From Parahoeflea alexandrii (lineage in GTDB: Bacteria > Pseudomonadota > Alphaproteobacteria > Rhizobiales > Rhizobiaceae): 64,000 nt of DNA. The notes below the pieces were generated by a model. That model had not been told where the DNA came from. It ran no database searches and saw nothing but the letters and a program-made list of their open reading frames with translations. The stretch is taken from assembly GCF_027214025.1 (NCBI RefSeq), contig NZ_JAPWHB010000001.1:868001-932000 (forward strand), in the 5' to 3' direction. Numbering within the stretch: position 1 is the stretch's first letter; the number at the start of each line of letters is the position of its first letter. Of the stretch, positions 1 to 11,409 are shown piece by piece. Both the position numbers and the translations under genes were made by a program.

Positions 1-32
1 TCCCGGCCCTCATCTTCACAACCCGTAAAGGC

Positions 33-1810
<1,778 letters not shown>

Positions 1811-1824
1811 GCGCGGCATGTACC

Positions 1825-1838
1825 GTACCGTACGGTAC
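1825..1838. promoter_or_regulatory. 14-bp perfect palindrome, probable TetR operator
   Basis: GTACCGTACGGTAC is fully self-complementary. It sits between a TTGACG -35 (minus strand, 1841-1846) and the tetR start, which is the classical position for TetR autorepression. An extra GTACC half repeats just beside it, at 1820-1824. Confidence 0.7.
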
Positions 1839-1944
1839 TGCGTCAAGTGGAAACATGTGGCCGGGCCCTGGAAAGCAAACTCTACGCCGACCCCCGGCCG
1901 CGGGGTGTCGGCCGGCACCGGCACTCAGCGTGGAAGCGCTCAGT

Positions 1945-2355
1945 TCAGGACCTGGAAATATCGCGCAGGAGCAGAATGAACCCGGCGGCGAGCAAGGTCA
2001 TGGCGGCGATGAAGAGGGTCGCGATCAGGTTCGAAATGTCGGGCACGAGGTAATCGCTGACAAAGATGGACACGACGACAGAGCAGATCAGGATGGCGGC
2101 GGTGGAGTTGCATCTGATGGCCCACCGGAGCCGCGATACACGGGCGGCAAGCAAGCGCGATACTGCCTTGTCCGGCCCAGCCACCGTTCCCTCACCTTCC
2201 GGACGCGCGCCAAGCGCGCGGATCTGATCCTGGGTCTGGGACAGGCGATTGAACAGGAGGGCCAACAGCGCGGCAATCGCGGTCAGCATGAAGACCGGCG
2301 CGACGGAGAGCTGGATTTCCTGGGCGATCGACAGCGAATCCGGCAAGGCTTGCAT
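1945..2355 (-). CDS. DUF2721 family membrane protein
   Basis: This 136-residue protein has three probable membrane segments (about residues 18-36, 85-102 and 108-128). A cytoplasmic stretch between the first two contains NRLSQTQDQIRAL, which resembles the DUF2721 pattern of an N-terminal helix followed by NRxxRxxDRxR. Its function is unknown. It is a single gene between tetR and marC, all on the minus strand. Confidence 0.75.
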   Translation of the reverse strand: MQALPDSLSIAQEIQLSVAPVFMLTAIAALLALLFNRLSQTQDQIRALGARPEGEGTVAGPDKAVSRLLAARVSRLRWAIRCNSTAAILICSVVVSIFVSDYLVPDISNLIATLFIAAMTLLAAGFILLLRDISRS

Positions 2356-2402
2356 TCGGCGTATCCTTTGAAAACAGGTCAGTTCACATCATTTCAGGGT
2401 GT

Positions 2403-3020
2403 TCAGGCGGGAATCATGTCGAAGATTGCGTTGATCACCGCATCGACGGCCACGGCGGCAAGTATCATTCCCATGACCCGGCTGACAATCGCAGCACCGC
2501 CCTTGCCGATGACCTTCAGGATCGGGCCGGCGAGCAGCATGAGAACCAGAGCGCAGGCGAGCACAGCCATAAGGATGGCGGCCGTGACAACCTGCTCGGA
2601 GATGCTGAAGCGGTTGTTGTCGGTCAACAAAACAACCGCCAGCATGGCGCCGGGCGAGGCGATCGAGGGCACCGCAAGCGGGAAAATGGCCGGCGACGGG
2701 GCATCCTGGGCGACGGCCTCGGCCGTTTCGCGCTCGGGCTTGGACTCGCCAAAGATCATGGTCAGCGCAAACAGGAACAGGATGAGCCCGCCGGCAATCT
2801 GAAACGCCGGCAGACTGATTCCGAGCGCATCGATCAGGAACTGTCCGGCGACCAGGAAGAACAGAAGCACGCACGCGGCTATCAGCGCAGCTTGCAGCGC
2901 GACCCGGCGGTGCACTGCCGGGTCCAGCGCCGCCGTTACGGCAACGAAAACCGGTATCGTGCCGATCGGATCGATCACCACCCAGAGTGTTACAAACTGC
3001 TCGAATATACTGGCCATCAT
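2403..3020 (-). CDS. MarC family integral membrane protein
   Basis: This 205-residue protein has six hydrophobic helices and the MarC-family N-terminus with WVVIDPIGTIPVFVAVT, plus the central GGLILFLFALTMIFG segment. MarC proteins were once linked to multiple antibiotic resistance in E. coli, but that role has been withdrawn and the substrate is unknown. Two adjacent ATG codons (3020 and 3017) begin the conserved region. The longer upstream reading frame lacks family similarity and was not used. Confidence 0.88.
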   Translation of the reverse strand: MMASIFEQFVTLWVVIDPIGTIPVFVAVTAALDPAVHRRVALQAALIAACVLLFFLVAGQFLIDALGISLPAFQIAGGLILFLFALTMIFGESKPERETAEAVAQDAPSPAIFPLAVPSIASPGAMLAVVLLTDNNRFSISEQVVTAAILMAVLACALVLMLLAGPILKVIGKGGAAIVSRVMGMILAAVAVDAVINAIFDMIPA

Positions 3021-3224
3021 TCTGCCGTCCGCGGTTGAGGGATTGCGACACTCGTTCGACGCATCTTGCACCGGCAAAGCCTAACAGTGTCCTTGCAGCC
3101 TTGCACAGCCGGTTCGGCCTGCTTCCAGGCTCCCGGTGATGCAAGCCTCCAGCGGCCCCGCAAGCCTGCGGGCGGTCGCCGATGCAATGCCGCTCCCGGG
3201 CGAAGAATCGTTGCGCCGCCGGGT

Positions 3225-3719
3225 TCAGTTCGGCAGATGGCAGCGCACCAGGTTCTGGTCCGCGCCGTCGATGCTCAGCTGCATGGCGCTGCGGCTGAGC
3301 ATTTCCATGGAGATGGCGCGCTTGATCGTCTTGCGCCCCACCTTGCAGCTTGCTTCACCCTGCATATACCCCTGCCCCGGCGCGCCGGGTTCGAAGCTGC
3401 AGGTTTCGCCCGGATGGCGAAGCGTGCCAGGCGTGATCACTGCGAAACCGTCGAAGGCGGTCTGGTCCATCATCGCGCAGCCATCGCCGGACCGGGCCCA
3501 GATTCCGACATAGGCGAGCCGGCTTTCATTGCGGTCGTGGGTTCCGGCCTCGATCGTGTCCTCGCGCAACAGGCTCCGCGGCGGCGTCAGCGATTCGAAA
3601 TTCGGCGGCGCGACCGGCCGCGGCTGCGGCGGGCTGGATTGCGCGGCACAACCGGCCAGCGCCGCGGCGAGCAGGGCCGCGGATGCTGCCGCGATGATCG
3701 TGGAGGTGAGCCGACTCAT
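3225..3719 (-). CDS. Putative lipoprotein, unknown function
   Basis: This is a 164-residue protein with an N-terminal signal peptide ending in a lipobox (LAGC, Cys at about residue 23). A Pro-rich linker follows, then a small Cys-containing domain with four further cysteines. It is predicted to be a membrane-anchored periplasmic protein. No family was recognised. It stands alone between marC and the HxlR regulator gene. Confidence 0.7.
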   Translation of the reverse strand: MSRLTSTIIAAASAALLAAALAGCAAQSSPPQPRPVAPPNFESLTPPRSLLREDTIEAGTHDRNESRLAYVGIWARSGDGCAMMDQTAFDGFAVITPGTLRHPGETCSFEPGAPGQGYMQGEASCKVGRKTIKRAISMEMLSRSAMQLSIDGADQNLVRCHLPN

Positions 3720-3876
3720 TCTGTTTCCCGCGAAATTATCGGTGTTTTCTGACCGAGCGGCGTCACATTTTCAAGCACCATCGCGCCAAGCCGGACTGGA
3801 TGCCGGCCGGGAGAGGCAAAAGCGCCTGATCAACGGTTCCTGATCATGCGCGACCGGGCCGCCGCCTGGGCGCGCC

Positions 3877-4278
3877 TCAGGCCTCCGCGCCGGCGTCGAA
3901 GCGCTTGCGGGCGGATTCGACGGCAGCGAAATTGTCCCCGGCCCAGACCACCAGGTCGTTGAGCGGGGTGAGCATTGAGGTTCCCAGAGCCGTCAGGCCG
4001 TATTCGACGCTTGGCGGCTTGGTGGCGTAGACCTTGCGGTAGACATGACCGTCACGTTCGAGATCTCTGAGCGTCTGGGTCAGCATGCGCTGCGAGATGT
4101 CGGGCACCAGGCGGCGCAACTCGCCGAAGCGGTAGGGCCGTTCGCTGAGCGCCAGCAGCAGCAAGGTGCTCCACTTGCCGAAGATCCCCTGCATGACCTG
4201 GCGCACGGGGCAGTTTTCGAAGGAACTATGCTGCTGCAGTGCCCGGAGCCGGTCGGCGAACGAGATATACGCATCCAT
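3877..4278 (-). CDS. HxlR (DUF24) family regulator, QorR/YtfH-like
   Basis: This 133-residue winged-helix regulator begins at an ATG preceded by GAGGGAA. The HxlR core runs from CPVRQVMQGIFGKWSTLLLL through LRRLVPDISQRMLTQTLRDLE. Cys23 is at the position of the N-terminal redox-sensing cysteine used by thiol- and quinone-responsive HxlR proteins. It is divergent from a QorB-like oxidoreductase, the same arrangement as E. coli ytfH-ytfG. It probably represses that gene until oxidised or alkylated; this is inferred from family and context. Confidence 0.9.
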   Translation of the reverse strand: MDAYISFADRLRALQQHSSFENCPVRQVMQGIFGKWSTLLLLALSERPYRFGELRRLVPDISQRMLTQTLRDLERDGHVYRKVYATKPPSVEYGLTALGTSMLTPLNDLVVWAGDNFAAVESARKRFDAGAEA

Positions 4279-4350
4279 GGGTGGTTCCCTCGAGGTAACT
4301 ATAGGCGGCAAAACTGCCTTCTTTCGCATTCCTTTTACATACCATATGTG

Positions 4351-4377
4351 CAGTAACTCTCAATATGAGAGCTACTG
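4351..4377. promoter_or_regulatory. 27-bp inverted repeat, probable HxlR operator
   Basis: The arms CAGTAACTCTCA and TGAGAGCTACTG are separated by ATA and match at 11 of 12 positions. The site lies in the divergent promoter region, 73 bp from the regulator start and 50 bp from the oxidoreductase start. Confidence 0.75.
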
Positions 4378-4426
4378 TATTTTCGAGACAGCGCAGCCTG
4401 CGATGTCTCCCATGAAAGGAAAAGAC

Positions 4427-5314
4427 ATGACTGGCAAACTGCTTATAACGGGCGCTTCGGGAAAACTTGGCTCCGCAGTAGTGCATCACCTGCTCGACAG
4501 CTTCAAAGTGCCCGCTTCCAGCCTCATCGCCGGTTCGCGTGACACCGGCAAGCTCTCGGAACTTGCCAGCCGCGGGGTCGAAACCCGCCGGGTCGATTTC
4601 GACGATCAGGCTTCGCTGACCGAGGCGCTTGCCGGTGCGGATCGCGTTCTGATCGTATCCACCGATGCGATTGATGCGTCCGGCACCCGCTTGCGCCAGC
4701 ACCTGGCAGCCGTCGAGGCGGCGAAAAAGGCAGGCGTTGGCCGCATCTTCTACACATCAATGCCAAGCCCGGATGACAGCCTGATCACCTTTGCCCCCGA
4801 CCATCTGGGTACGGAGGAGGCAATTAAGGCCTCGGGGCTTTCCTACACCATTTTCCGCAATGGCTGGTACATGGAGAACCTGTTCATGGTCCTGCCCACC
4901 GCCCTTGCCAGTGGCCAATGGTACAGTTCCTCTGGCGATGGCAAGCTGGCCCATATCGCGCGCGATGATATTGCCCGCGCCATTGCTGCGGGGCTCGCCG
5001 CCCCTGCGGCCGAGAATGCCACCTACACACTGACCGGCGAGACCGCGCACACCACCGAGGAAATTGCGGCGCTTACCAGCGAGATTACCGGCAAGCCTCT
5101 GACGGTGGTGCATGTCACCGATGAACAACTGGCCCAGGGCATGGCCGGCGCCGGCGTTCCGGCCCCCTACATCCCGACCTTCGTCTCCTTCGACGCCAAC
5201 ACGCGCGAAGGCAAGATTTCCATGATCACCAGCGACGCCGCCAGCCTTTCCGGCAAGGAACTGATGTCACTGGAGAGCTTCCTGGAAGCCAGCAAGGCAG
5301 CGCTTGCGGGCTGA
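4427..5314 (+). CDS. SDR family NAD(P)-binding oxidoreductase, QorB/NmrA-like
   Basis: This 295-residue NmrA-type atypical SDR carries the dinucleotide motif GASGKLGS at residues 8-15. Its length and pattern resemble quinone oxidoreductase 2 (E. coli QorB, 286 residues), which reduces quinones with NADPH. The start at 4427 follows an AAAGGAAAAG ribosome site; the longer open frame overlaps the promoter and operator. It is divergent from the HxlR regulator and probably induced by electrophiles or quinones. The exact substrate is not shown by the sequence. Confidence 0.88.
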   Translation: MTGKLLITGASGKLGSAVVHHLLDSFKVPASSLIAGSRDTGKLSELASRGVETRRVDFDDQASLTEALAGADRVLIVSTDAIDASGTRLRQHLAAVEAAKKAGVGRIFYTSMPSPDDSLITFAPDHLGTEEAIKASGLSYTIFRNGWYMENLFMVLPTALASGQWYSSSGDGKLAHIARDDIARAIAAGLAAPAAENATYTLTGETAHTTEEIAALTSEITGKPLTVVHVTDEQLAQGMAGAGVPAPYIPTFVSFDANTREGKISMITSDAASLSGKELMSLESFLEASKAALAG

Positions 5315-5358
5315 GGCCCGCCTCAGCTTCACCAAATGTCATGGTTCCGATCTCCTGC

Positions 5359-5394
5359 CATGACACTGGCGATGACACTGGCCATGACACCGGC
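5359..5394. repeat. Three tandem 12-bp repeats
   Basis: The three units are CATGACACTGGC, GATGACACTGGC and CATGACACCGGC, back to back in the gap between the converging qorB-like and pdxJ genes. Confidence 0.8.
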
Positions 5395-5430
5395 CTCCCT
5401 TCATCTCCCGGTGATGCAGGGGGGCCGGGC

Positions 5431-6174
5431 TCAGCCGCAGGCGCGGACGAAGCGGCGGACGGTTTCGGCCATGCCGTATTCGAGCGCGTCAGCGGTCAGG
5501 CCGTGGCCGATCGAGACTTCGAGCAGATTGGGCAGCGCGCGGGCAAGGGCCGGCAGGTTGTCGACCGTCAGGTCGTGACCGGCATTGACGCCGAGACCGA
5601 GTTCGGCGGCGATCCTGCCCGAAGCTTCGAGTTTTGCGAGTTCTTCGGCAGCACGGGCGGGGTCGTCATAGGTGCCGCCATACGGCCCGGTGTAAAATTC
5701 CACCCGGTCGGCGCCGGTGGCGCTCGCGGCTTCGAGTGCGGCGCGGCTGGCATCGGGATCGCAGAACAGCGAGACGCGGGCGCCGCCCTTCTTCAGCCGC
5801 TGCACCACCGAGCGCAGGAAATTGCCCTTGCCTTCGAAATCCCAGCCGTGATCGGAAGTCGCCTGCGCCGGATCGTCCGGCACGAGGGTTACCTGCTCGG
5901 GCGCATTGGCGGCGACGAGTTCCATGAATTCGTCTGTCGGATAGCCTTCGATATTGAACTCGGCTTGAGGGAATTCATCGTCGATCAGCGCCCGGATCCC
6001 GGGAAGATCGGAGAAGCGGATATGGCGCTGGTCGGGCCGCGGGTGCACCGTCAGCCCGTGGGCGCCGTTCGCGAGCGCGATCCGCCCCAGGCCGGTGACG
6101 CTCGGCCATGGCAGATCGCGGCGGTTGCGGAGCATGGCCACGGCGTTGAGATTGACGGAAAGCTGAGCGGGCAT
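5431..6174 (-). CDS. pdxJ: Pyridoxine 5'-phosphate synthase
   Basis: This 247-residue TIM-barrel enzyme condenses 1-deoxyxylulose 5-phosphate with aminoacetone 3-phosphate to form pyridoxine phosphate (vitamin B6). Family signatures are [29 protein letters not shown] and the C-terminal phosphate-binding [11 protein letters not shown] followed by EVSIGHGL. The N-terminal motif reads [12 protein letters not shown], where the E. coli enzyme has a DH pair. I recall this as the rhizobial variant. It is a single-gene unit, convergent with the qorB-like gene. Confidence 0.95.
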   Translation of the reverse strand: MPAQLSVNLNAVAMLRNRRDLPWPSVTGLGRIALANGAHGLTVHPRPDQRHIRFSDLPGIRALIDDEFPQAEFNIEGYPTDEFMELVAANAPEQVTLVPDDPAQATSDHGWDFEGKGNFLRSVVQRLKKGGARVSLFCDPDASRAALEAASATGADRVEFYTGPYGGTYDDPARAAEELAKLEASGRIAAELGLGVNAGHDLTVDNLPALARALPNLLEVSIGHGLTADALEYGMAETVRRFVRACG

Positions 6175-6378
6175 GGCGGCCTCACGGACAAGGACAACTG
6201 GAAAACCTCAGGCGTTCAGGCCTCAGGTTGCTGCTGCCGTTATCTAAAGCATTGGCGGGCGATGTGAAATGAATTTCGGGAAAGTCCGCATTCCCGGCCT
6301 GAATGAATGGAAGGTGCGTCCTGCGAAAGGCCTCTCGCCCTGGCATGGAACAACGGATCCCAGCTCAGCAAGACGGGC

Positions 6379-6651
6379 TCAGGATCTGCCTTTGCGCAGC
6401 CGGCCGGAATAGTCCTGCAGCTGCTCATTGTAGGATTCGATCATCCGGCGCTGGCGTTTTCTTCCAATCCGTAGCGCGATCCAGAAGAAGCCGACCGTGA
6501 ACAGAGCAATCAGGCCGAAGAGCGGCCAGCCGAGGTCTTTCAGTTCCGCGGAGCCGAAGACCTGGACGAGCAGGCGCTCGTAATCAAAGGCATGGGCAGG
6601 ACCAGCCAAAGTGACACCGGCCAGGACTGCAATCACGGTCAGATAGCGCAT
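6379..6651 (-). CDS. Small membrane protein, unknown function
   Basis: The 90-residue product has a cleavable signal-like N-terminus ending in GPAHA, a periplasmic stretch, one strong membrane helix (about residues 40-60) and a basic tail (GRKRQRRM). The start at 6651 was chosen because AAGGAAG precedes it by eight bases. No family was recognised. It is divergent from the GAF-GGDEF gene. Confidence 0.65.
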   Translation of the reverse strand: MRYLTVIAVLAGVTLAGPAHAFDYERLLVQVFGSAELKDLGWPLFGLIALFTVGFFWIALRIGRKRQRRMIESYNEQLQDYSGRLRKGRS

Positions 6652-6911
6652 CGAAGTCTTCCTTGTGCGAAACACCGGGATTTGTTCTAGCGCGCGGGCG
6701 TTAAGAAATCGCTCACCGGGCAGACGCCGGCGCAAGGCGGGAGACACACTGCGGCCGGCGGATCAATGTCAGAAGGTGTAGCGCTTTATTAGGATATATT
6801 ACGCAATATACATTTAGCCCTCGCTAATTCCACAGCAACACTTCAACAGGGTTTGCAGGGGCCATTTCGATCCGGCCGGACCATGAGCGCCTCGCAACCA
6901 ACCAGACGGAC

Positions 6912-8303
6912 ATGACATTGCCGACATACCCCCTTCCCGAGCACGAGACCGAGCGAATGGCCAAGCTGCGGGAGTTCGCTGTGCTCGACAGCATACCGCA
7001 GGATGTCTACGACCGGGTGACCCGGCTTGCGGCGCGACTTCTTGACGCCCCGATTGCAGTGGCCTCGCTGATCGACGAGGACCGGCAATGGTTCAAGGCA
7101 TGCAGCGGCGTCGCTGCATCCAACATGCCCAGGGAGTGGTCGTTCTGCGCCCATGCCATCTGCCAGCACGAGGTGTTCGTCATCGAGGATGCCAGTCGGG
7201 ATGAGCGGTTCAGCAACAATCCGTTCGTCACCGGGGAGCCGGGCCTGAGATTTTATGCGGGCGCGCCGCTCACCGCCAGCGGCGGGCTCAACATGGGCAC
7301 GCTCAGCGTGCTCGACACAAGGCCACGGACGATCACCGACGATCAGAAGCGGATGCTTGCCGACCTTGCGGCCATGATCATGGATTCGCTCGAGACCCGT
7401 CTTATCATCGACCAGGAAGAGAGAACGAAGATCCGGTTCATCGACGCGATGGAATCCCTGCCCACGGGATTTGTGATGTATGACCGCCGCGACCGCCTGG
7501 TCGCCTGCAACCAGCGCTACCGGGCCATGCTTCCACGCGTCGCCGAATTCATCGTCGAGGGGGTGGATTTCGAGAGCATCCTGCGACGCGGGGTCGACAG
7601 CGGCCAGTTCCCCGAAGCGGCGGGGGATGAGGAAAACTGGATTGCCAGGCTGATGCGGGACCACCAGGCGCCAGGGGCGCGTCATGAACATGCGCTGCCC
7701 GGCAACCGATGGATCGCCTTCCAGGAGCGCCGCACCAGCGATGGCGGCATCGTCGGCTTCAGCTACGATATCACGGAGATAAAAAAGCAGGAGCGGCAGC
7801 TGGCCCAACTTGCCTGGACCGACAGCCTGACCGGCTGCATGAACCGGCATCGCTTCATGGAACTGGCGAGCATCGAGCTCGAGCGAACCAGGCGGAGCGG
7901 CGGAAGCGCCTGCCTGATGCTTCTGGATGCGGATCACTTCAAGCAGATCAATGATCGCAACGGACATGCCGCCGGCGACGAGGTTCTCAAGGGACTTGTG
8001 CAGCGGTGGCACAAGGTGCTGCGCTCGCACGATCTCATCGGCCGCGTCGGCGGCGAGGAATTCTGCGTCTTGCTGCCGGATGCGGGCATCGAGGCGGCTT
8101 CGGCACTGGCCGAACGGCTGCGGGCCTCGGTCGCGGACTTGCCGTTCCATTTCGAGGGCCAGTTGCTGCGCGTGACCGTGAGCCTCGGGGTGGCTGCGCT
8201 TGCCCCGGGCGACGACCTGAATTCGCTGATGCGGCGTGCCGACGTGGCGCTTTACGAAGCCAAGGAAGCGGGCCGCGACCGGTTCATCGTCAAGGCAGCC
8301 TGA
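6912..8303 (+). CDS. GAF-PAS-GGDEF diguanylate cyclase
   Basis: This 463-residue cytosolic protein has an N-terminal GAF domain (about 25-165), a PAS-like domain starting near FIDAMESLPTGFVMYDRRD (about 178-295) and a C-terminal GGDEF domain. The active site is GGEEF and the metal/substrate loop is DADHFKQIND. An intact product-inhibition site (RSHD) lies five residues before it. It should synthesise cyclic di-GMP in response to a small-molecule or redox input at GAF/PAS. It precedes alkB on the same strand by 170 bp, but co-transcription is not evident. Confidence 0.93.
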   Translation: MTLPTYPLPEHETERMAKLREFAVLDSIPQDVYDRVTRLAARLLDAPIAVASLIDEDRQWFKACSGVAASNMPREWSFCAHAICQHEVFVIEDASRDERFSNNPFVTGEPGLRFYAGAPLTASGGLNMGTLSVLDTRPRTITDDQKRMLADLAAMIMDSLETRLIIDQEERTKIRFIDAMESLPTGFVMYDRRDRLVACNQRYRAMLPRVAEFIVEGVDFESILRRGVDSGQFPEAAGDEENWIARLMRDHQAPGARHEHALPGNRWIAFQERRTSDGGIVGFSYDITEIKKQERQLAQLAWTDSLTGCMNRHRFMELASIELERTRRSGGSACLMLLDADHFKQINDRNGHAAGDEVLKGLVQRWHKVLRSHDLIGRVGGEEFCVLLPDAGIEAASALAERLRASVADLPFHFEGQLLRVTVSLGVAALAPGDDLNSLMRRADVALYEAKEAGRDRFIVKAA

Positions 8304-8472
8304 GAGGCGCTCGCACACTGGCGCCCCCCGTCCGGGAGGACCGGTTGCCTGAGGTTCCGGTGCTTCGGAAATCCTTTTCGAGCGGTTGCCGAAGGGCAGC
8401 CTCGGATCGCTCGAAAGGCAAGCTTGCCCGCTCCCGTTGAGAGGCATACGCTGCTCGCCGTGGAGGCGAGCG

Positions 8473-9666
8473 ATGATTTTCGTAGGCACGACGAAGAGCG
8501 GGGGCCGCATCGAGTACCGCGACCGGAAACGCGGGCTCTGGATCCTGTCGGTGCTGTCGCCTTCCCTGCCGGGCCTGGCAGCCCTGGCGCTGCTTACGAG
8601 CGGTGACGCCTGGTGGGCCGCCGTTCCGATCGTCTTCTATTATGGCGTCTTCGTCATCGGAGACCATCTGGTCGACGTCGATCCGAACAACCCGCCGGAA
8701 GAGGTTGTCGAAGCAATGGCCTCCGACCCGTATTACCGGATGCTGCTGTTCCTCGCCGTGCCGGTGTTCTGGTTTTCATTCCTGACTTGCGCGATTGCCG
8801 CCGGACAGCCCGGCACCCCCTGGTGGGCCTGGATTGGTCTGGTCGCGGCTGCGGGGGTGAGTTCGGGCACAGCCATCACCGTCGGGCACGAGCTCGGCCA
8901 CAAGCCGAACCGGCTCGATCAATGGGGCGCAAAATTCGCGAACGCGGTCTCGGGTTACGGGCATTTCTGCATCGAGCACAATCGCGGCCACCATGTGCAT
9001 GTCGCCACCCCCGAGGATCCCGCCTCGGCCCGGCTTGGCGAAAGCCTGTGGCGCTTCGCATGCCGCGAGATCCCGGGCACGGCGTTGCGCGGCTGGCGGA
9101 TGGAACGGGCCCGGCTGGCGCGCAGGGGCTTGGGGTTCTGGCACTGGCGCAACGACATCCTGCAGGGCTACGCGATCACGCTTGCGGCGGACCTCGCGCT
9201 GATCGCCCTGTTCGGCTGGCCGATGCTGGCGTTTGTGCTGGTTCACAACCTGATCGGCTGGTTTCACCTGACCACCGCCAACTATGTCGAGCATTACGGG
9301 CTCAAGCGGGATCAGAAGCCCGACGGGCGCTACGAACCGTGCGAGCCGCGGCATTCGTGGAACACCAACCACATCATCTCGAACCTGATGCTGTTCCATT
9401 TGCAGCGGCATTCGGACCATCACGCCAACCCGCTCAGGCCCTACCAGGCGCTGCGCTCCTTCGACGAGTTGCCGACCCTGCCGTCGGGCTATCCCGGCAG
9501 CTTCCTGCTTGCGGTCATTCCATCGCTCTGGTTCCGGGTGATGGATCCGAAAGTGATGGCCTGGGCCGGCGGCGATCTCGCCAGGACCAATCTCGATCCC
9601 GCGCGGGCCGCCGAGTACCGGGCGCGGTGGCCCGCCTGGCGGACGGCTCAGGCCACCCTTGCGTAA
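8473..9666 (+). CDS. alkB: Alkane 1-monooxygenase (AlkB-type di-iron membrane hydroxylase)
   Basis: This 397-residue integral membrane enzyme hydroxylates the terminal carbon of alkanes, taking electrons from rubredoxin. The histidine boxes are present: [15 protein letters not shown], the NYVEHYG segment and LQRHSDHHA. Hydrophobic pairs of helices flank them. The start at 8473 gives the usual short N-terminus; the open frame upstream lacks family similarity. No rubredoxin gene is in the window. Its 3' end overlaps the convergent chemoreceptor gene by 19 bp. The real substrate may be another hydrocarbon or alkyl chain. Confidence 0.93.
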   Translation: MIFVGTTKSGGRIEYRDRKRGLWILSVLSPSLPGLAALALLTSGDAWWAAVPIVFYYGVFVIGDHLVDVDPNNPPEEVVEAMASDPYYRMLLFLAVPVFWFSFLTCAIAAGQPGTPWWAWIGLVAAAGVSSGTAITVGHELGHKPNRLDQWGAKFANAVSGYGHFCIEHNRGHHVHVATPEDPASARLGESLWRFACREIPGTALRGWRMERARLARRGLGFWHWRNDILQGYAITLAADLALIALFGWPMLAFVLVHNLIGWFHLTTANYVEHYGLKRDQKPDGRYEPCEPRHSWNTNHIISNLMLFHLQRHSDHHANPLRPYQALRSFDELPTLPSGYPGSFLLAVIPSLWFRVMDPKVMAWAGGDLARTNLDPARAAEYRARWPAWRTAQATLA

Positions 9667-11141
9667 CCAGGCTGGCTGAGCGCCTGCGTGCTCTGGCCCG
9701 AGACGGTGAACCGGGACGCCAGTTCGGCGAGCGTCTGGTTGATGCCGAGCAGGTTCTGGGTGGCGGCATTGGTCTCTTCGACCATCGCCGCGTTCTGCTG
9801 GGTGATCTGGTCCATGGCGCTGACGGAGCTGTTGATCTCGGATATCCCGGTGGACTGCTCCTGCGCGGCCTGGGAGATCGTGGCAAAGTGCTCGCTGATG
9901 ACCTGCACCTGGCCGCCGATGCTGCCGAGCGCCTCTCCGGTCTTGTTGACCAGTTCGACACCGGTCAGCACATCGGAGAATGAGGCCTCGATCAGTTCCT
10001 TGATCTCCTTGGCAGCCGATGCGGAGCGCTGCGCCAGTTCGCGCACTTCCTGGGCGACGACGGCAAACCCCCTGCCCGCCTCTCCCGCGCGGGCGGCCTC
10101 GACCCCGGCATTGAGAGCCAGCAGGTTGGTCTGGAAGGAGATCTCGTCGATCACCGAGATGATCTGGGTGATCTTCTTGGACGATTCCTCGATCTTGCCC
10201 ATGGCGGCGATCGCATCGGTCACTGTCTTGCCCGATTGCGCGGCCTGCTCGGAGGTCTGGCTGACCACCTGGCGGGCTTCTTTGGTGCGTTCGGAGGATT
10301 GCCTTGAAATCGTGCTGATCTGCTCGATTGCCGCCGCGGTCTGCTCAAGTGCCGCGGCCTGCTGCTCGGTGCGCCGCGCCATATCGTCGGTTGCACCGGA
10401 AAGCTCGCGGGTATCGGACGCAGACTGTTTGATCGAGGCCGCGATGTCGAGAAACGCCTCGTCAAGCTTGGACACCGCGGTGTTGAACTTGCTCTTGAGA
10501 TCATCGAAATCGGAGCAAAGGTCTTCCGTGATGGAGGACCGCAAGTCACCCTGCGCCAAGGTGGTGAGCGCACGGTCCAGCGCCGCCAGGGCCATGTCCT
10601 GTTCGGCCTTAAGGCGCGCGCGTTCGCGTTCAGCCTTGGCGCGTTCCTGGCTCAGTTCATCGAGGTAGACCGAGATCGCATAGTCCATGTCGATGAGCGC
10701 GGCCTTGACCACGGCGGACACGTCCTTTGCTGCCTTGTCGGCTTTCTTCCTCGTTCCGAATCCTTTCAGTTCCTTGGCGATGATACGGGTCACCAGTTCT
10801 TCAAGGATCAGCGAGTAGCCGCCGATGTACCATTTGGGTTCAAGACCCAGTTTGGCATGGACCTTGCCGATGCGGGTCACGCCTTCGATATAGGCATTGT
10901 CGAACTTTCCGGAGGCAATGATGCCCCAGTGATCCACCTGCTTCTGCTTGGCATGTTCGATATGGGAGGCATCGCGGAAATGCCGCGCGGTTTCCGGATT
11001 GGATTTGGCCTGACCGTAAAACCGGTCGAGCGCCGGCCCGACTGCTTCCGCTATCAAGGGCTTGAGGGCGCTCAGCGTCGTCATCTGCGCTGAATCCATG
11101 CCGACAAAGGTCAGTTTTTCCGATATTTCTTTTTCGCTCAT
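9648..11141 (-). CDS. Globin-coupled soluble methyl-accepting chemotaxis protein (HemAT/IcpA-like), copy 1
   Basis: This is a 497-residue protein with no membrane segment. Residues 1-175 form a protoglobin sensor with the probable proximal heme ligand His95 ([20 protein letters not shown]). A HAMP-like stretch lies near 195-235, and the C-terminal signalling coiled coil has the hairpin tip [19 protein letters not shown]. It should sense oxygen or another gas and signal to CheA. There is no C-terminal receptor-modification pentapeptide. It is one of two tandem paralogues here and converges on alkB with a 19-bp overlap. Confidence 0.93.
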   Translation of the reverse strand: MSEKEISEKLTFVGMDSAQMTTLSALKPLIAEAVGPALDRFYGQAKSNPETARHFRDASHIEHAKQKQVDHWGIIASGKFDNAYIEGVTRIGKVHAKLGLEPKWYIGGYSLILEELVTRIIAKELKGFGTRKKADKAAKDVSAVVKAALIDMDYAISVYLDELSQERAKAERERARLKAEQDMALAALDRALTTLAQGDLRSSITEDLCSDFDDLKSKFNTAVSKLDEAFLDIAASIKQSASDTRELSGATDDMARRTEQQAAALEQTAAAIEQISTISRQSSERTKEARQVVSQTSEQAAQSGKTVTDAIAAMGKIEESSKKITQIISVIDEISFQTNLLALNAGVEAARAGEAGRGFAVVAQEVRELAQRSASAAKEIKELIEASFSDVLTGVELVNKTGEALGSIGGQVQVISEHFATISQAAQEQSTGISEINSSVSAMDQITQQNAAMVEETNAATQNLLGINQTLAELASRFTVSGQSTQALSQPGYARVA

Positions 11142-11409
11142 TGCAGCTATTCCGATCCGAGGCCTAGAGGAGGAGCGGAAAATCCGCCGTTGTCAGGCTT
11201 GCAACAAGATCATCATGGTCTTGCCGTGATGTTTGTTCGTTTATTACTAAAAACTAATTAATCACTGCGGCAAGATCTCACAATTGGCGAATATAAAACT
11301 ACAATGTAATCATATGTACGTTACAGTACATTTCGTGAGGACAAAAGAAAGACCAGGCCCTGTTGAAGCAAGAGTCAAGGTTCAGCGAACCTCAACAGCG
11401 CCAGGTGGG

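Noticed and set aside
6843-8510. 555-codon minus-strand frame opposite the GAF-GGDEF gene
   Set aside because: The plus strand encodes clear GAF, PAS and GGDEF motifs; the reverse frame is a composition artefact.
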